A stretch of DNA of 64,000 bases from Hymenopus coronatus (Eukaryota; Arthropoda; Insecta; Mantodea; Hymenopodidae). A model generated the notes under the pieces. It was not told where the DNA came from. It searched no databases and saw only the letters and a list, made by a program, of their open reading frames with translations. Shown piece after piece: positions 22,900 through 33,215 of the stretch. The stretch lies in assembly GCA_030762935.1 (NCBI GenBank), contig CM060900.1, forward strand, positions 385,751,132 through 385,815,131, read 5' to 3'. Position numbers and translations under genes: made by a program. Each line of letters opens with the position of its first letter. Positions within the stretch are counted from its first letter, which is position 1.

Positions 22900-23555
22900 G
22901 AATTTTTCAACTAACTCGCGTTTTTCCCGGTAAACCAAAAGGTGATCTCAAATTATTTTGAGATGATAACCCCAATGGCGACTTACAATGTTGTAAGTAC
23001 TTTAAGTCCCAGGATTCATAGTGTAGCCAATTATTATGGTCAATTGCTATTGATTTAATAGATTTTTCTTTTACACAAGTCTGACTCTTCCTATCCAACT
23101 CCTGCCAAACACATGACATGTGTTATCAATTAAATAATAATAATAAAAAAAATCGAATTAATAATTTTCGTTTTTCCTTTGTGCTTTTGAGAAATGTAAT
23201 GCTGAGACAGAGTCTTAATCTGCCCCGACTTCGGCATGGGTGTTTATAAATGTGTATATCTGTGTGTATTAGAAGCATTAAGTAAAACGGTAATCAAATA
23301 TAAAAAGAAAATGTTAGAGAAAAGAAAAAAAAATTATTAGCTGCTCTTAACTGAATCCAAAGCCATAATTTTGGTTCAATGTTGCAATATCTTGTCCCAC
23401 GACTATCTCCGACATTACTGTCAAGTAATACAAACAGTGGTAATGTTAACAACTCTTATTGTTTGTATATAAATACAAACATCTCATGCTGAGAAGGCAT
23501 TGCAAATGTTTGATGCTCTCTGTTGCATACATTTTAGGACATTTCATATTCCTTT
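22900..23555. other. No gene recognised
   Basis: AT-rich, no shared repeat seen. The minus frame at 22907-23119 starts next to the SINE head and has no recognisable domain. Confidence 0.5.
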
Positions 23556-23560
23556 CAATA

Positions 23561-24440
23561 AAATCTGATGTGGACCATTCACATAATTATTCTTAAAAAG
23601 CTTATACATCTATTTACTTTATGCTAATCAGACAAAAATAGCAGAAATAGTCTAATTACTCGCTTCCTTGTAAGTAGAAGCGAAATAAGGGACAACCGTG
23701 GGTTAAAGTGATAGTCAAAAGCTGGTTGCTATGTCAATGAAGTTCCTTTGTCTATATGGATAGGAGTTGACAAGTTTGTGTATGAGAAAAGTATACGTTT
23801 TTCATAGCAGAAACCAAAAATAAGGAATGTCACAAAAACGACGAACTCCACGAAAAAATGTATATAACATAAACTGTGTGTTTTAATGTGCTCTACATTT
23901 TTTGTGTAGTAAATTTTTGTCCATCTCTTACGGTTTAGCAGTTATTAAAATTCATCCAGAATAAACTACTCTTCAGAGGCTATTCCCAGAAAATTCAAGA
24001 TATAATTTTATTTGTCAGGTAAATATGTTTAATATACGAAATTTTAATCAAAATCGTTAGAGCCATTTTTGAGAAAATCAAAATTTTCGAAAAAAAGTTC
24101 CATGTAAAGGGTAGTTGGGGTTGGGGGGATTTTTTTCAAAATCTACGTGTCGCATCCGTGGAAGATACTATACTTAAATACCAAGTTTGGTATTCTACCG
24201 ACTTTTCGTTTTTGAGTTATCGTGTTCACAGAGACACGGACACACGGACGCACGGACACACGGACACACGTACACACGGACACACGGACACACACACAAG
24301 GACATTTTTGTGAAAGTGCTTTTTTTGGATATTGGGGACCCTAAAACATATATTTCCGGTGAAATCTCGGTATCGAATTTTTGGTGGAGTGCAATACTTT
24401 CTCTATACACTATGTACATAGTGCGTATGGAGAAAGTAAA
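23561..24440 (+). mobile_element. Family D repeat, copy 7 (full length, hairpin intact)
   Basis: Starts AAATCTGATGTGGACCATTC and runs through CTTGTAAGTAGAAGCGAAAT, CTTACGGTTTAGCAGTTATT, AATCAAAATCGTTAGAGCCA and ACATATATTTCCGGTGAAAT. The end is the best terminal hairpin: CACTATGTACATAGTG (perfect palindrome) inside CTTTCTC...GAGAAAG, at 24397-24436. The CA spacer has become a minisatellite of ACGGACAC units (24227-24300). Confidence 0.92.
24227..24300. repeat. ACGGACAC minisatellite inside family D copy 7
   Basis: About eight variant copies of an 8-base unit (CGGACACA with CGGACGCA and CGTACACA variants). In other copies this spacer is plain (CA)n. The open frames on both strands here (24187-24453 and 24195-24419) come from the repeat. 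Confidence 0.9.
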
Positions 24441-24449
24441 AACGGATCA

Positions 24450-24677
24450 TTAAGTAAACACATGTGTTTTTAGTCTAGGAAAGTAGTTATGCAAGACCCT
24501 TTGACATCGATCACTAACTGGCTGTCCTTCAAGTAACGCAAAGAGAGCAAAGTTTTCCGATGCTCCTGTGAATTGCCTAGTGTACACTGCGCGATCAGCT
24601 AGGCGGAAGGCAACAACAGATAATTCTTGTAATGCTGTGGCAGTATAAAACATTGAAATACGTAATCCACCTTTCAT
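24450..24677 (-). CDS. Unidentified open frame, possible exon or element fragment
   Basis: A 75-codon minus frame starting just right of family D copy 7. Unlike most frames here it has balanced composition with Ala, Arg, Glu and Gly codons (for example TALQELSVVAFRLADRAVY and FTGASENFALFALLEG) and no low-complexity stretch. I do not recognise a family. It may be an exon, a decayed transposon gene or chance. No convincing splice donor was seen at its 3' side. Neighbours are a repeat on one side and unremarkable AT-rich DNA on the other. Confidence 0.2.
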   Translation of the reverse strand: MKGGLRISMFYTATALQELSVVAFRLADRAVYTRQFTGASENFALFALLEGQPVSDRCQRVLHNYFPRLKTHVFT

Positions 24678-24679
24678 AG

Positions 24680-25290
24680 CTTATATATTCATGTCGGGTA
24701 GAACAATAATTGCTGTATATCAACATGTCTCTAATATTGCACTAACATTTATATTTTGGACATGAACAGATACATATTTTCACAGAATTGGCGGAACTTG
24801 TAGACGAAACATAAATAATTGCAAATATAGTAAAATAATGAATATTATTATAGTATTAACACAATAAAACAGCAAATTTCTTAACTTGGTTAATAACACT
24901 GTAATCGGAGTGTAACGCCAACAGTGTGAGAATCAATTTGTAGGAAGAACCTTCATATTTATATCAGTGAATATGAACAGGCATCTTGTTAATTAATTGG
25001 AATCGGATACAATTCGAAAGAAAATGTTCTTCTTATTGGTATTTGTTGTAGTCATTTGCATGGTTGTGTAATGACCTGCAAACTGAATGTTTTATGTGCC
25101 GAAACTTCGCCACAAACTAAACATTAATTCCGCTACTTTCTATAAATAAGAAAGACTCCTCTTTTGCAGGCATCAACGTAGGAGTCGATGGTTTGCATTT
25201 TAAATTGATTTCTATTCCCGACATTATAATCTGACACATGGCACACTACAAGGAGGAGAGAATCTTGTCGTCTTTTGTGGCCTGGGGGTT
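24680..25290. other. No gene recognised
   Basis: AT-rich, nothing recognised. Confidence 0.5.
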
Positions 25291-25292
25291 TC

Positions 25293-25530
25293 CTACATGC
25301 CAGCAGCTTCTGGTTTCCAATTTCGCGGGCTCAAACCTGGCGGAGGGCGATGGATCCTTAGCATGGCTTCCTTGGGAAGGGAAGTAAAGCCGTTGGTCCG
25401 GCGTTGTAGACTAACAACGAATTTTAGAACCTTAGCCCTGATAAAGGGTCTCTGAGCAAAATTAAGCTATCTTTCACGCACAACATCAAATGGACGCTGA
25501 GATTAACAGCAGTTAAAGAGCATCCATAAA
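25293..25530 (+). mobile_element. SINE G, copy 1
   Basis: Begins near TTTCGCGGGCTCAAACC, a weak B-box-like block. It then has GATCCTTAGCATGGCTTCCT, AAAGCCGTTGGTCC, GTCTCTGAGCAAAATTAAGC, GGACGCTGAGATTAACAGCA and GTTAAAGAGCATCCATAAAT. The AAAGAGCRTCCATAAATAAA end recurs at 50925-50938 and 59115-59133. The short AT-rich end is consistent with a retroposed element. Confidence 0.8.
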
Positions 25531-25691
25531 TAAAACATCATTTTCACATTACATTGCTATAAGCAATACACAAACATGATCAGGCTATGAAGTCAAACGC
25601 TGCATTATTTTCTTGCATAAGGGAAATTAAGGCCTTCAGATAGTAAACATTTTCCTTAAAATTTAACTAACCACATTTGTTTTTTCCTCAG

Positions 25692-25757
25692 GATGAACAT
25701 ATTGAAATGGAAGCCATACTAAATACACAGCCCAATACCCAAAGTGTTTATTCATGA
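25692..25757 (+). CDS. Possible last coding exon (weak)
   Basis: A polypyrimidine tract followed by TTTTTTCCTCAG ends at 25691, a good 3' splice site. From 25692 one frame reads DEHIEMEAILN, then QPNTQSVYS, and stops at TGA 25755-25757. Downstream there is about 500 bases of sequence with AATAAA hexamers near 26236 and 26260, which would suit a 3' UTR. Nothing identifies the protein, and a single splice site of this kind can occur by chance. The open frame at 25789-26115 would lie in that putative UTR. Confidence 0.22.
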   Translation, partial: DEHIEMEAILNTQPNTQSVYS

Positions 25758-25788
25758 TAAACTTTAATCACTGGATTCTCTTTTAAAT

Positions 25789-26115
25789 GTGAGTTCATCC
25801 AATTCCGCTGGCAAGTTTAGTCGCGAACCATCGCAAAATCTTGCTTACTTCTGTTGTTTGGATGTCCGAGCGGAGACAAGAGTCAAAAGAAACGTTGAAA
25901 GCCGAAACTGCAACTCTCTTGGGGATAACGTGACTGACTTGGTGGCTAATAGGATGTCGCGCAAGTTTGAAACCGACCTACTTAGAAAGTCAAGTTCATC
26001 AAGTAAAACTCTGCTAACATCTGTGATGAAGTTACAAGCTCACTTTATGACAAGGACACAGGTTCCATCTCTGTCTACTCCAAGCCCTGTCCTGCAGTCA
26101 ATTATAATACCATAG
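25789..26115 (+). other. Open frame of unusual composition, unidentified
   Basis: The frame is open from about 25771. The first codon given is GTG, not ATG, so it is not a clear start. The 108 codons are Ser-rich and basic (SSSNSAGKFSREPSQN, RAETRVKRNVESRNC, LLRKSSSSSKTL). The base composition is less AT-rich than the flanks. It could be a coding remnant, an exon lacking recognised splice sites, or part of a 3' UTR. No family is recognised. Confidence 0.2.
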
Positions 26116-26119
26116 AATA

Positions 26120-26800
26120 ATTAAACAATTATCAGTAAACGCATGCTATTCATTTGCTACAATATATACCAACTTTTAGTTTCATTCTGTTGTCCATTCT
26201 TATTCCACCGATCACAACAAATGTGTTTTGAATTTTAATAAATATCAACCTAAGTATCTAAAATAAAAATATTTCTAATCTTGTCGAGTTTCTAATTTTG
26301 AGTAATATTGCTCCAATTAAGAAATTACTCCAGTAATTTTTTACCCGTTATAAACCTAAACGTTAAATGTATTCGTTCCCTGCTATTTTTATAAATGGGC
26401 CATATTCACTTCCTGGGGCTTTTTCTTAAATATTCTTAATCTATTTCCTACCTATTCCTACCTCTGGGTTTTATCATTTTACATTTATTATTTAATTTTA
26501 ATACGTAAATGAACCTTTCATTTGGAATAAAATTTCTATGGATCGCCTGTCCACGTTTTCAAGTCTCAATTAATCTCATTTTACTATACAATTATTTATT
26601 TCAGATAACATTAATCGTAAGTTCCGCATGATACTTTGGTGTGTGTTTGAGACAGTGGAAGGGAGAACGTAAGAACATCGCATGGCTGCGCCGGTTGCTG
26701 TCACAAAGAGCTACCAATTGCAGATGACTTAGGACACGGTCTGTCTGTTTTCTACCTGTCCCAAAAGTTTCTGTATTAATCTGAAAGAAGTAAAGATCTC
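26120..26800. other. No gene recognised
   Basis: AT-rich. A somewhat GC-richer patch at 26640-26760 (GCATGGCTGCGCCGGTTGC) precedes the MITE. Nothing recognised. Confidence 0.5.
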
Positions 26801-26805
26801 ATATA

Positions 26806-27041
26806 CTGGGTCGCCCAACTTCCACGTATTTGAAGTGTGCAGGCGTCCCTTGGTGCGTTAAAAGAGTTGCAGAACTCAACGGGTCTATTTCAAATTAAAA
26901 CTCGTAAGTGGGGAACTGGTTGCGCGACCTTCGTTTTGCCCCTCTTGCCTATCAGCGTAGACGATGAGTGGGCCAAGCTAATTTGAGAAGCGCAAAACGA
27001 AGGTTGCTCTCGTCTGTTCAACGGGCAGTTGGGACACCTGG
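26806..27041. mobile_element. Tc1/mariner-type MITE, copy 1 (TA-flanked)
   Basis: The left end CTGGGTCGCCCAAC and the reverse-complemented right end CCAGGTGTCCCAAC are inverted ends, with TA at 26804-26805 and 27042-27043. A second, inner inverted pair is present: GACCTTCGTTTTGCCC and GCGCAAAACGAAGGTTGC. The body GCGTTAAAAGAGTTGCAGAA matches the copy at 16998. It is 236 bases long with no coding capacity, and depends on an absent transposase. Confidence 0.88.
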
Positions 27042-27044
27042 TAC

Positions 27045-27820
27045 TACTTTTATACGCGCAAGTGCTAAATACTCGAAAGGAGCTTCATCAAATTTTTGGT
27101 TTTCAAAAGATGTATTTTGTAATTTTCATTTTTTTTTTGCATACTTCCCTCGCTCTTTTTCACTTTCTGTCTTTTCCGTAACCTTTTACTGGCCCCACGA
27201 AAACACTTCTGTGGCTTAAAAATATATATTCGGTATTGCTGTTTAATAGAGGTCAACCATTAAGAGCTGTTGGCAATGTGGAAAATCTTTAAGACATAAA
27301 ATATTAGTTGTCTAATGGTTCTCAACATGTCATGGATGGTTAATCGTGCCTCGTATGCAAAACACCGAGTCTCGTGATACAACCACGTCCCTAATTTATC
27401 AAAACCTTACACATCTTCGGGTCATACCTCTTATCACCTCTGCTCTAGTTTTCTCACTTTCTGAGAGTTTTAGGAATTTATAATCATGATCGATTTCTTC
27501 ACTTAATGCATATCGTTATTTCTTCGTAGCTTCTCCTGGACAATGTTGCCAAAGACCGCGGTTGCTAGGCTTAACCATTCCCTGTTAGTTCTTCAGTTTG
27601 CCTGTCCTTCAAGGAGGTTCTATTCCATTATCACAGTTGGCGTAAAGTCCGACAATCCCAGGGAACAGGAAGGTGGGTAATGCCGAGTACTACAAAATGA
27701 CGCGCCAGGCATATATAGATGTGCATTTGTGAAATTTGCAAGCTTTTAGATATAATGCACGCTTCCGAAATAAGCGTCGTGAGATATTCGTGATTATTCA
27801 AGCTTTACTTTTGAATTCGA
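27045..27820. other. No gene recognised
   Basis: Moderately AT-rich unique sequence. No shared repeat or protein recognised. Confidence 0.5.
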
Positions 27821-27824
27821 TTGG

Positions 27825-28330
27825 ACTGACTCACGGACGGCGTATCCAGACACTGGTGTAGAGCACCGCATGTAGGCCCTCTGGGTCTTTGTGACTTACG
27901 CGACCACCCCATGGAGGGAGGGAGGTATGAGTGGAAGAACCGAAGAGTGACCAGAACCGGATAACTTCGAGCGCAAGCATGGATGGGGTCCCTAACGGTT
28001 TCAGATTGAACGCCTCCGACGCCGTCCTGGCTCAAACCAAAAGCCCCTACTCTGCGGGGTTTCCCAAAATGGCCGTAACCCGAAAGCAACTGAAGCGTAT
28101 CAAGATACGACCGAAAATATAAACTTTCATAGTGCGTAAGCCACCACCCACAGGCAACCCGGCTAACACCATCGCCATGATGCTTCTGGTCTGAAACATT
28201 GGTGGAAGCAGGAAACGGTGGACAAGACATTTGGGCGATGTTTCGAAGCTTCCCAGCATTTGCCTGGCAACCTGCAGAAAGCTCCCCTAAAAGCCAATGG
28301 GTCAGGAGGGCCGACTAAATAAATCGAACC
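27825..28330 (-). repeat. GC-rich repeat C, copy 1
   Basis: Markedly more GC-rich than its flanks. On the minus strand it shares ordered blocks with 40228-40690: GCTTACGCACTATGAAAGTT, a GGGGCTT block, GACGGCGTCGGAGGCGTTC, ATCTGAAACCGTTAGGGA, GCGCTCGAAG and CATACCTCCCTCCC. The 141-codon minus frame at 27805-28230 reads across the repeat, is Pro/Gly/Ser/His-rich and resembles no protein I know. Strand is set by similarity only. Confidence 0.6.
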
Positions 28331-29790
28331 CACCACCTCCCGTATATGATTCGCACACTTTATTTTTGGAACTTTGCATTGGAATAACTTTATCTTTTAC
28401 TATTTGTATTTCACATAAACTAATATAGAAGAGGCGCTTCTGACCGCAGCGGCACAGTAATTTGGCAATGTTGCAAAGTTTGGAAAGCAGAAATGCAGTT
28501 TTATAACACATCTTAAGCAATATCTGGTGCAATTTTGTTAAGCCTGGAAGAAAGAAATGAACCATGTGTGGATAAGTCCTGTTGAAATTTTGATGCAATT
28601 CTCTTCGGACAAGGTTTCTTCAGTTATGCGAGGCACACCATTTCCGTTAAGAATTCGACCAACAAATCCCTTTTGTCATTCCGCATGCAGTCCACAGGTT
28701 TTACTTTTTATTTGGCAGGGATTGACTGCGCATCCTTATATAACGCATTTGAATGCTTGTCAGTCGCTTTGTGACACGGCACGTTTTAGACGCTAAAAAG
28801 CAACAGGTTCTGCCAGAATGCTGCATAATTTCGGGCCCTTTTGCTCCTGAATAATGCAGGAATCACAAAGCGATCTGTTCATCTGACCACTGTTCGTCTT
28901 GAGCAACTTCAAACAACAGATTTTCTCTGATATCTTCTTTTAGATGCAATCTTTTAGGTTTATTCATTGTTTTCAAAAGTGAAATATTTCTGTGCTGAGG
29001 CGGATGTTTCCAAATAAAGCGATAGTGATTATATTCTAAGGAAAAAACATTTGTTCAATTTTATGCGTAATCATTGTCTTCATTCCTGTTGGCCTTATTG
29101 AAAAGTATTGAATTTAGATTATGAAATTCTTTGATATGTTATTCAAATGTGAGATATGTTTGTCCTGTATCATCTTATACGTTTTTGCACTAACTTATAA
29201 AAAGTTTATCATATCTTATTGTTTTATTAAAAATAGTCACGAGGCAGAATGTCACAATCATGGCTCTAATTTTTTTTCTTCCTACCATTGGAAAATTTAA
29301 GTGAGGATATTTTAAAATGGACAATTAATTTTTTTCCATCATCTCCACACCTTAGCAGTATTTAAAAGATTAACATCTTTGTAATTGTTTGAAATATCAA
29401 GTTAAGGCCCAAAATTGGCGACTAACGAATGTGGTTCACCAGAAATATCTATTGTAGGGAATTCTGTGCATCCATTTATTTCGAATGCCTAAGTCCGGAA
29501 ACTAACACGTAATGCACATGTAAATATGTGCAGCTAAATGAGTCTGTCCTTGATTTGGACATGAGTATGCTGCAACATTAGGTATATTGTGCGTTACATA
29601 TATAAAAGGAGATCACTTATCCCAGAGATAAAAAGGTGGTGCCAAAAGCAAGGTGCGCAATTTTAGCTGAACAAATGTTTGAGTTCATTACTATTGCACA
29701 CACAAACTCCCTTTCTGCACTGCTTCGCTTAACAGTTACATCAATGAGACTATTGGGGCATTTAGGTCAACATTTGCTAAACTGGTAGGT
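28331..29790. other. No gene recognised
   Basis: 28340-28980 is slightly GC-richer and holds frames on both strands (28302-28598 minus, 28557-28796 plus). Neither has a domain I can name. The rest is AT-rich and unique. Confidence 0.45.
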
Positions 29791-29794
29791 ATAT

Positions 29795-30646
29795 TATTTT
29801 CTCCACACGAACTATATACGCTGTGCATAGAGAATGTTATTTATTCCACCCAAAATTTGATGTCGAGATTTTACTGGAAATACAAGTTCTGAGACCCCCT
29901 GAAAAACAGAATTTATAAAAAAGTCCAGTGTTTGTGTCTGTCTATGGACAACATAACACAATAACATAAAGTCCGTTGAATAACAAGCTTGGTACTTAAG
30001 TTTAGTATCTTCCAAGAAGGTATCACCAAGATTTTCAAGAAAATATCCCACACTACTACCCTATATATGGAAAACATTTCGAAATATTTTATTTTTTTAA
30101 AAATACCTCTAACGATATTGATTAAAATACCGTATGTTAAATATATTTACATGACAAATGAAACGTCTACTTTGAATTTTCCGGGAATAGCCTCTGAAGA
30201 CATCTGCAGACCTCATCCTTTTGATGAATTTTGCTGAATTTTGCATAGCTTTTAATCATAAAATACTGACGAAAACTTACTACATAAAAATAAAGAAATC
30301 TTTAAAACAGCTATTTTCGTGGAATTGACTATTTTCGAGGTATTGTTTGCTTTGATTTCAGATTCAAAATACTAAAATATTTCTAATACGGGAATTTGTC
30401 CACTCCTGGACATACAAAGTAATGGATTTCAACCGGAGAGCAACCGGCTTTTAAAAAATTAGACTATCGCTTTTGCCTTACGTATTTCTATATTCCCCTT
30501 TTACTTGCGAGGAAGCAAGTATTAAGACCACTTTTGCTAACGTTTGTCTAAATTAGCATTAAGTAGATAGAAAAATAAGCTTTACAACATGAATTTGTTA
30601 AAAATATGTGGAGAAAGTCGTGTGAATGGAAGACATCAGATTTTTT
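29795..30646 (-). mobile_element. Family D repeat, copy 8 (inverted)
   Basis: The only copy on the minus strand. Reading minus, it starts AAATCTGATGTCTTCCATTC, then CACGACTTTCTCCACATA, CTAATTTAGACAAACGTTAG, CAGAGGCTATTCCCGGAAAA, AATCAATATCGTTAGAGG, AACTTGTATTTCCAGTAAAA, and ends with the hairpin remnant CATTCTCTATGCACAGCGTA then TATAGTTCGTGTGGAGAAAA. The plus frame at 29989-30237 is a shadow. Confidence 0.9.
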
Positions 30647-30649
30647 AAG

Positions 30650-31495
30650 CTAATCATTTCATTTCAGGGCATTTTACTTTTACTTGGTGCCATCCCTGAG
30701 GGTGCGAAAATGTGTTGGGTTTGCTCTGTAAAAGGATTTATAATAATCTCATAAAATGTGAATTAATCAGAATTTAATACTACAGAAAATTGCTAGTCAT
30801 CAAACAAAGGAGTCATTATTCCTAAAAGAGAATCCTAACATATGAACAGAGTACCGTGACACTCATCTGAAAGCTGCTAATGCATATTTGGCTTTCAGTT
30901 TGTACTATCGCCATAGCAGTAGTGTAGGCTGTTGACTACTAGTGCGGAGTGAAAAGATGTTTTCGATCCCCCAGAGATTTATCTTAAGCTGAGAAGTCTA
31001 GTACGGTTTGGCTGGTATGGTCTTGGGAGTTACTATTGAAAGATAGCCAGTGGCGCCTGGTACAGCACGTGATTATCAGCTACCACCACCTAAACTCGCC
31101 ATTGATGTCCTGTGTGGACCAGACTAGAGATTGTGCTGTTTCACTGTGCCCTTAGGCTTCATGGAGAGTCGCATCAAAGAGTTTCTAATTATTTAAATCT
31201 AAATCTTACAGGAGGGTAGTTTTGGACATTAAGTATTCAATTCAGGTGCCATCACATCATGTCGAAGTATGTTGGAATGCCTTTACAGTTTGGTCTCCTG
31301 AGTTTACCTCTGTGTGCCTACACATGATGACGACGGATCAACTCCTCGCCCATAGACATCACTAGGACGAAATCAGCATTTGCGTAAAGGCGAATGTAAC
31401 CCATTGACCTTTTATTTATGGATATGGGAGTTTTACATGTAAATAAACATTAAAATGCACCAATGCTTTACATCCATTCTGAAGAAAGCCATGTT
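30650..31495. other. No gene recognised
   Basis: 31000-31370 is GC-richer unique sequence. There is no second copy and no recognisable protein. Confidence 0.45.
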
Positions 31496-31504
31496 AAGAA
31501 TGTT

Positions 31505-31585
31505 TTAGTCCAAATAAAATTCGCCTGGGTTTGAAACCCCAAACGGGGCTTTTAGAGGCTAGCATGGTGACCGCCACACCACGTA
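31505..31585 (-). mobile_element. tRNA-like repeat head, family not assigned
   Basis: On the minus strand, GTGGTGTGGCGGTCACCATG, GCTAGCCTCTAAAAGCCCCG and the B box GGGTTTCAAACCC (plus about 31509-31521). It looks like a tRNA-derived head with no clear downstream body. It could also be a decayed tRNA pseudogene. Confidence 0.4.
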
Positions 31586-31589
31586 GGAC

Positions 31590-32450
31590 AGCTACACTTG
31601 GTGTACTACATATTTATTTCATTTTCAGCTCCAAAATAAGACTTAGATTAATGTTAACTGGAAATTGTAGCTTTCTTCTCCCAAGAACTAACAGACCAGT
31701 ATCAACTTTTTAGCTATCTTTACTACCTCTCACTGGACATTCAGATGAATGAGAATTATTTGTATAAATAGCAGGTGTGTGCCACCGTGGAGGATTCACG
31801 TAACATGATATACCATCGAGAATATTACTAATCATACTCTAATCTACACAAAAAAAAAAAAAAAAAAAACAGAATGGAAAGAACTATCCCAATGACAAAA
31901 GTCGCATGGCCTACCACTGCATAGGTACCTATTAAAAACAAATATAGTTATTTATGATATTAGTGCAACGGCATTGCGACAGAGAGCGATATGTGCTCCA
32001 TTTTAAAACACCCTGCGATTCTAATGGAATTGCTTCAATATGCCAAATATTACTTACGTTTCTGAAACTGTTATTTGGTTTTTGGAAGCAATACTATCTA
32101 AATCTGTTTCGCGTATTATTGAAAATAAGTCGAAAGCATAAAATTAATTAAATAAATATTAATAAGGTTTAATTGTCTATCTTTAGCTTAAAATGAAACA
32201 GTCAGCAAGGTTACAAATGATGGTTAAATGCATTGTAAGTTAAAATCATTATGCAGACTTTTTATTTAAGTCGGACTTAAGTAATACATACTACAAACGT
32301 TCTTGGTCCACCGCTAACAAAGGAGGCATATCTGTTAATTTATTAGCCCGTGGTTCTCTCTGTCTCGGAATTTGAAATCAAAAGTAACTACAAGTTTTCG
32401 AAATTCAGCGTTATTAACAATTCCCTGAGCAGGAGTTCTGTTCACTCGGA
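31590..32450. other. No gene recognised; A20 tract at 31850-31869
   Basis: AT-rich, with one homopolymer A tract. Nothing else recognised. Confidence 0.5.
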
Positions 32451-32456
32451 GATATA

Positions 32457-33060
32457 CTTAGAAACAGTAGACACCACAAACTCAGAAAGTGGATAGCCGA
32501 CGCCCTTAGTGAGAATACTTTCATTGAGTATGAAGAAGTGAATGGTATTGCAACTGATAATAGTATGATGCGAGCGCGTATAATTTGCTGGAAACTATCA
32601 TGTAAATATAAGATGATTCTGGACCCTCTCGTGCGCTCTGAGCATTATATTGGTCAGCCTCGCAATGAACGCGATCCGTTCACCATCTCCGTTTGTAAGC
32701 AAGATGGAGAAAGCGAAGATCACTTTCGCCAGCTCTTCACTGGCGGGTTTTAACTTGAAGTAGTCCCACTGACTTGTACAGCTCTTTAAACGCACGAAAG
32801 GATATCTGAAGCCGACAAATGCGCCAATATTAGAGAAAAAGTCGACATCTATGAACCTACCATGCCAAAATATAAAGAAAAATACCACCTTAATAGCATC
32901 AAAGTGCAAAGGTTAATGACTAGAGCTGGAGGAACAATCACAAAGCTTCTTGCTCAGTTTTGAACATCAAATGATTTCGAAAATATCACCTGAAGGAAAT
33001 AGAGTAGCCGCACTGAAAGGATCCCTATTAATTCAACGATACCACTTGTACAACATCTAA
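32457..33060 (+). pseudogene. Non-LTR retrotransposon C-terminal fragment, broken
   Basis: From 32457 one frame reads LRNSRHHKLRKWIADALSEN, then EYEEVNGIATDNSMMRARI and LDPLVRSEHY, ending at the stop at 32751-32753. A second frame resumes near 32810 with KCANIREKVDIYEPTMPKY, KEKYHLNSIKVQ and GGTITKLLAQF, then a stop. A third gives ALKGSLLIQRYHLYN. Blocks of this type in this order (RHNKL..., DPTVR, IYEPT...KEKY, GARGTI, LRGS...HHLY) form the C-terminal region of a LINE-like gene found in many copies in arthropods. About 150 unrelated bases separate the first and second blocks. It is a dead fragment. Confidence 0.7.
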
Positions 33061-33215
33061 ATTGTGTAACAATATCTTCATTAATGTATGTTTCCTTTTT
33101 TAATCTATACATGATATGTATGCCACTATACCTTTGTATTAATATTTAACGATATTGTTCATTATTTTCTTCTTATTTTAGTTTTTATTCCTCAACTGTT
33201 ATTCTATACATTAAC

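Noticed and set aside
20788..24440. Family D as a Helitron, because of its 3' hairpin
   Set aside because: No 5' TC and 3' CTRR ends were seen; copies end in GAGAAAGTAAA and the hairpin is at the very end rather than about ten bases inside.
24187..24453. 88-codon frame rich in His and Thr
   Set aside because: It reads through the ACGGACAC minisatellite in family D copy 7.
27805..28230. 141-codon minus frame as a protein gene
   Set aside because: It lies in a repeated GC-rich element, has another open frame opposite, and shows no recognisable domain; the second copy of the repeat does not keep the frame.
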